Below are positions 5,744 to 5,906 of a stretch of 5,906 nucleotides of DNA, in pieces. The notes beneath the pieces are model-generated. The model was not told the origin of the DNA. It ran no database searches and worked only from the letters and a program-made list of their open reading frames with translations. Position numbers and translations under genes: made by a program. Positions within the stretch are counted from its first letter, which is position 1, and each line of letters begins with the position of its first letter. This DNA comes from Candidatus Aerophobota bacterium (GTDB lineage Bacteria; Aerophobota; Aerophobia; Aerophobales; AE-B3A): NCBI GenBank assembly GCA_030672445.1, contig DAOVGK010000071.1:1-5906 (forward strand), in the 5' to 3' direction.

Positions 5744-5906
5744 TTATTTCCCCCAGAAAAGTCCCCCTGTTTCCTGGTAAAGCTCCGCCGGAACAGACTT
5801 TGTCTTTCCTACCGCCTCTTTTAGAGGAACCGAGATGATCTCAGTCCCCCGAAGAGCCGCCATTTGACCGAATTTCCTTTCTTTTACCAGCTCTATGGCT
5901 TTAATG
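5744..5906 (-). CDS. 6-phosphofructokinase, C-terminal fragment (cut by the window edge)
   Basis: The last 53 codons of a minus-strand gene are visible, ending at the TAA complementary to 5744-5746. The N-terminus lies beyond position 5906. The peptide begins IKAIELVKERKFGQMAALRG and continues through TEIISVPLKEAVGK, VPAELYQ and a terminal GLFWGK. The helix followed by K-F-G-x-M-x-A-L-x-G, then I-x-x-V-P-L-x-E-A-V, is the C-terminal signature of the ATP/PPi phosphofructokinases, closest to my recollection of the group III mixed-substrate enzymes. These phosphorylate fructose 6-phosphate in glycolysis. Whether the donor is ATP or PPi depends on residues outside the window. The stop lies 8 bp from that of cobO in convergent orientation, with no clear terminator hairpin between them. 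The truncation is due to the window, not to a broken gene. Confidence 0.8.
   Translation of the reverse strand, partial: IKAIELVKERKFGQMAALRGTEIISVPLKEAVGKTKSVPAELYQETGGLFWGK

Noticed and set aside
5815..5827. Hairpin CCTCT-TTT-AGAGG as a terminator for cobO
   Set aside because: It is only 5 bp, lies inside the pfk coding sequence about 80 bases past the cobO stop, and has no T tract after it.

Overview
The window looks like ordinary bacterial chromosome with moderate base composition, tightly packed genes and short gaps. The organism cannot be named from the sequence. The solute-binding protein has a cleavable signal peptide with no lipobox cysteine, which fits a diderm with a periplasm. 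The phosphofructokinase C-terminus resembles the PPi/ATP mixed group III enzymes. Non-coding palindromes and short tandem repeats in the gaps recall uncultured anaerobic lineages, but that is only an impression.

Left part (1-1678): a pair of inverted small hairpins of one repeat family (1-48), then a strong rho-independent terminator (72-111). This closes a minus-strand gene (132-1364) for a periplasmic branched-chain amino acid type (LivJ/LivK-like) binding protein. Its permease and ATPase genes are not visible, so it is probably a single-gene transcript. The 314-bp divergent gap (1365-1678) holds two back-to-back sigma-70-like promoters. One serves the binding protein and leaves a leader of about 200 nt. 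The other, TTGACA plus an extended -10, serves the plus-strand operon and leaves a short leader.

Middle part (1679-5078): a compact three-gene operon. yebC (GTG start, strong Shine-Dalgarno) encodes a YebC/TACO1-family protein. It is followed with no spacer by tldD, the zinc metalloprotease subunit with HEAFGH and a C-terminal cysteine. One base later comes tldE/pmbA, the homologous subunit without the metal site. TldD and TldE form a heteromeric protease known for unfolded-peptide cleavage, RiPP leader removal and antitoxin turnover. No RiPP precursor, toxin or antitoxin gene is visible, so the substrate here is unknown.

Right part (5079-5906): a 126-bp gap carries two different short tandem repeats (4 x 7 bp and 3 x 9 bp). 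Then comes cobO/btuR, the corrinoid adenosyltransferase (176 aa from the ATG at 5205). It converges, with 8 bp between stop codons, on the C-terminal 53 codons of a minus-strand 6-phosphofructokinase cut by the window edge.

I found no clear novel system. The items most worth a second look are the covarying inverted hairpin pair, the stacked tandem repeats before cobO, and the spacer-free in-frame yebC/tldD junction that ties a translation factor to a peptidase.
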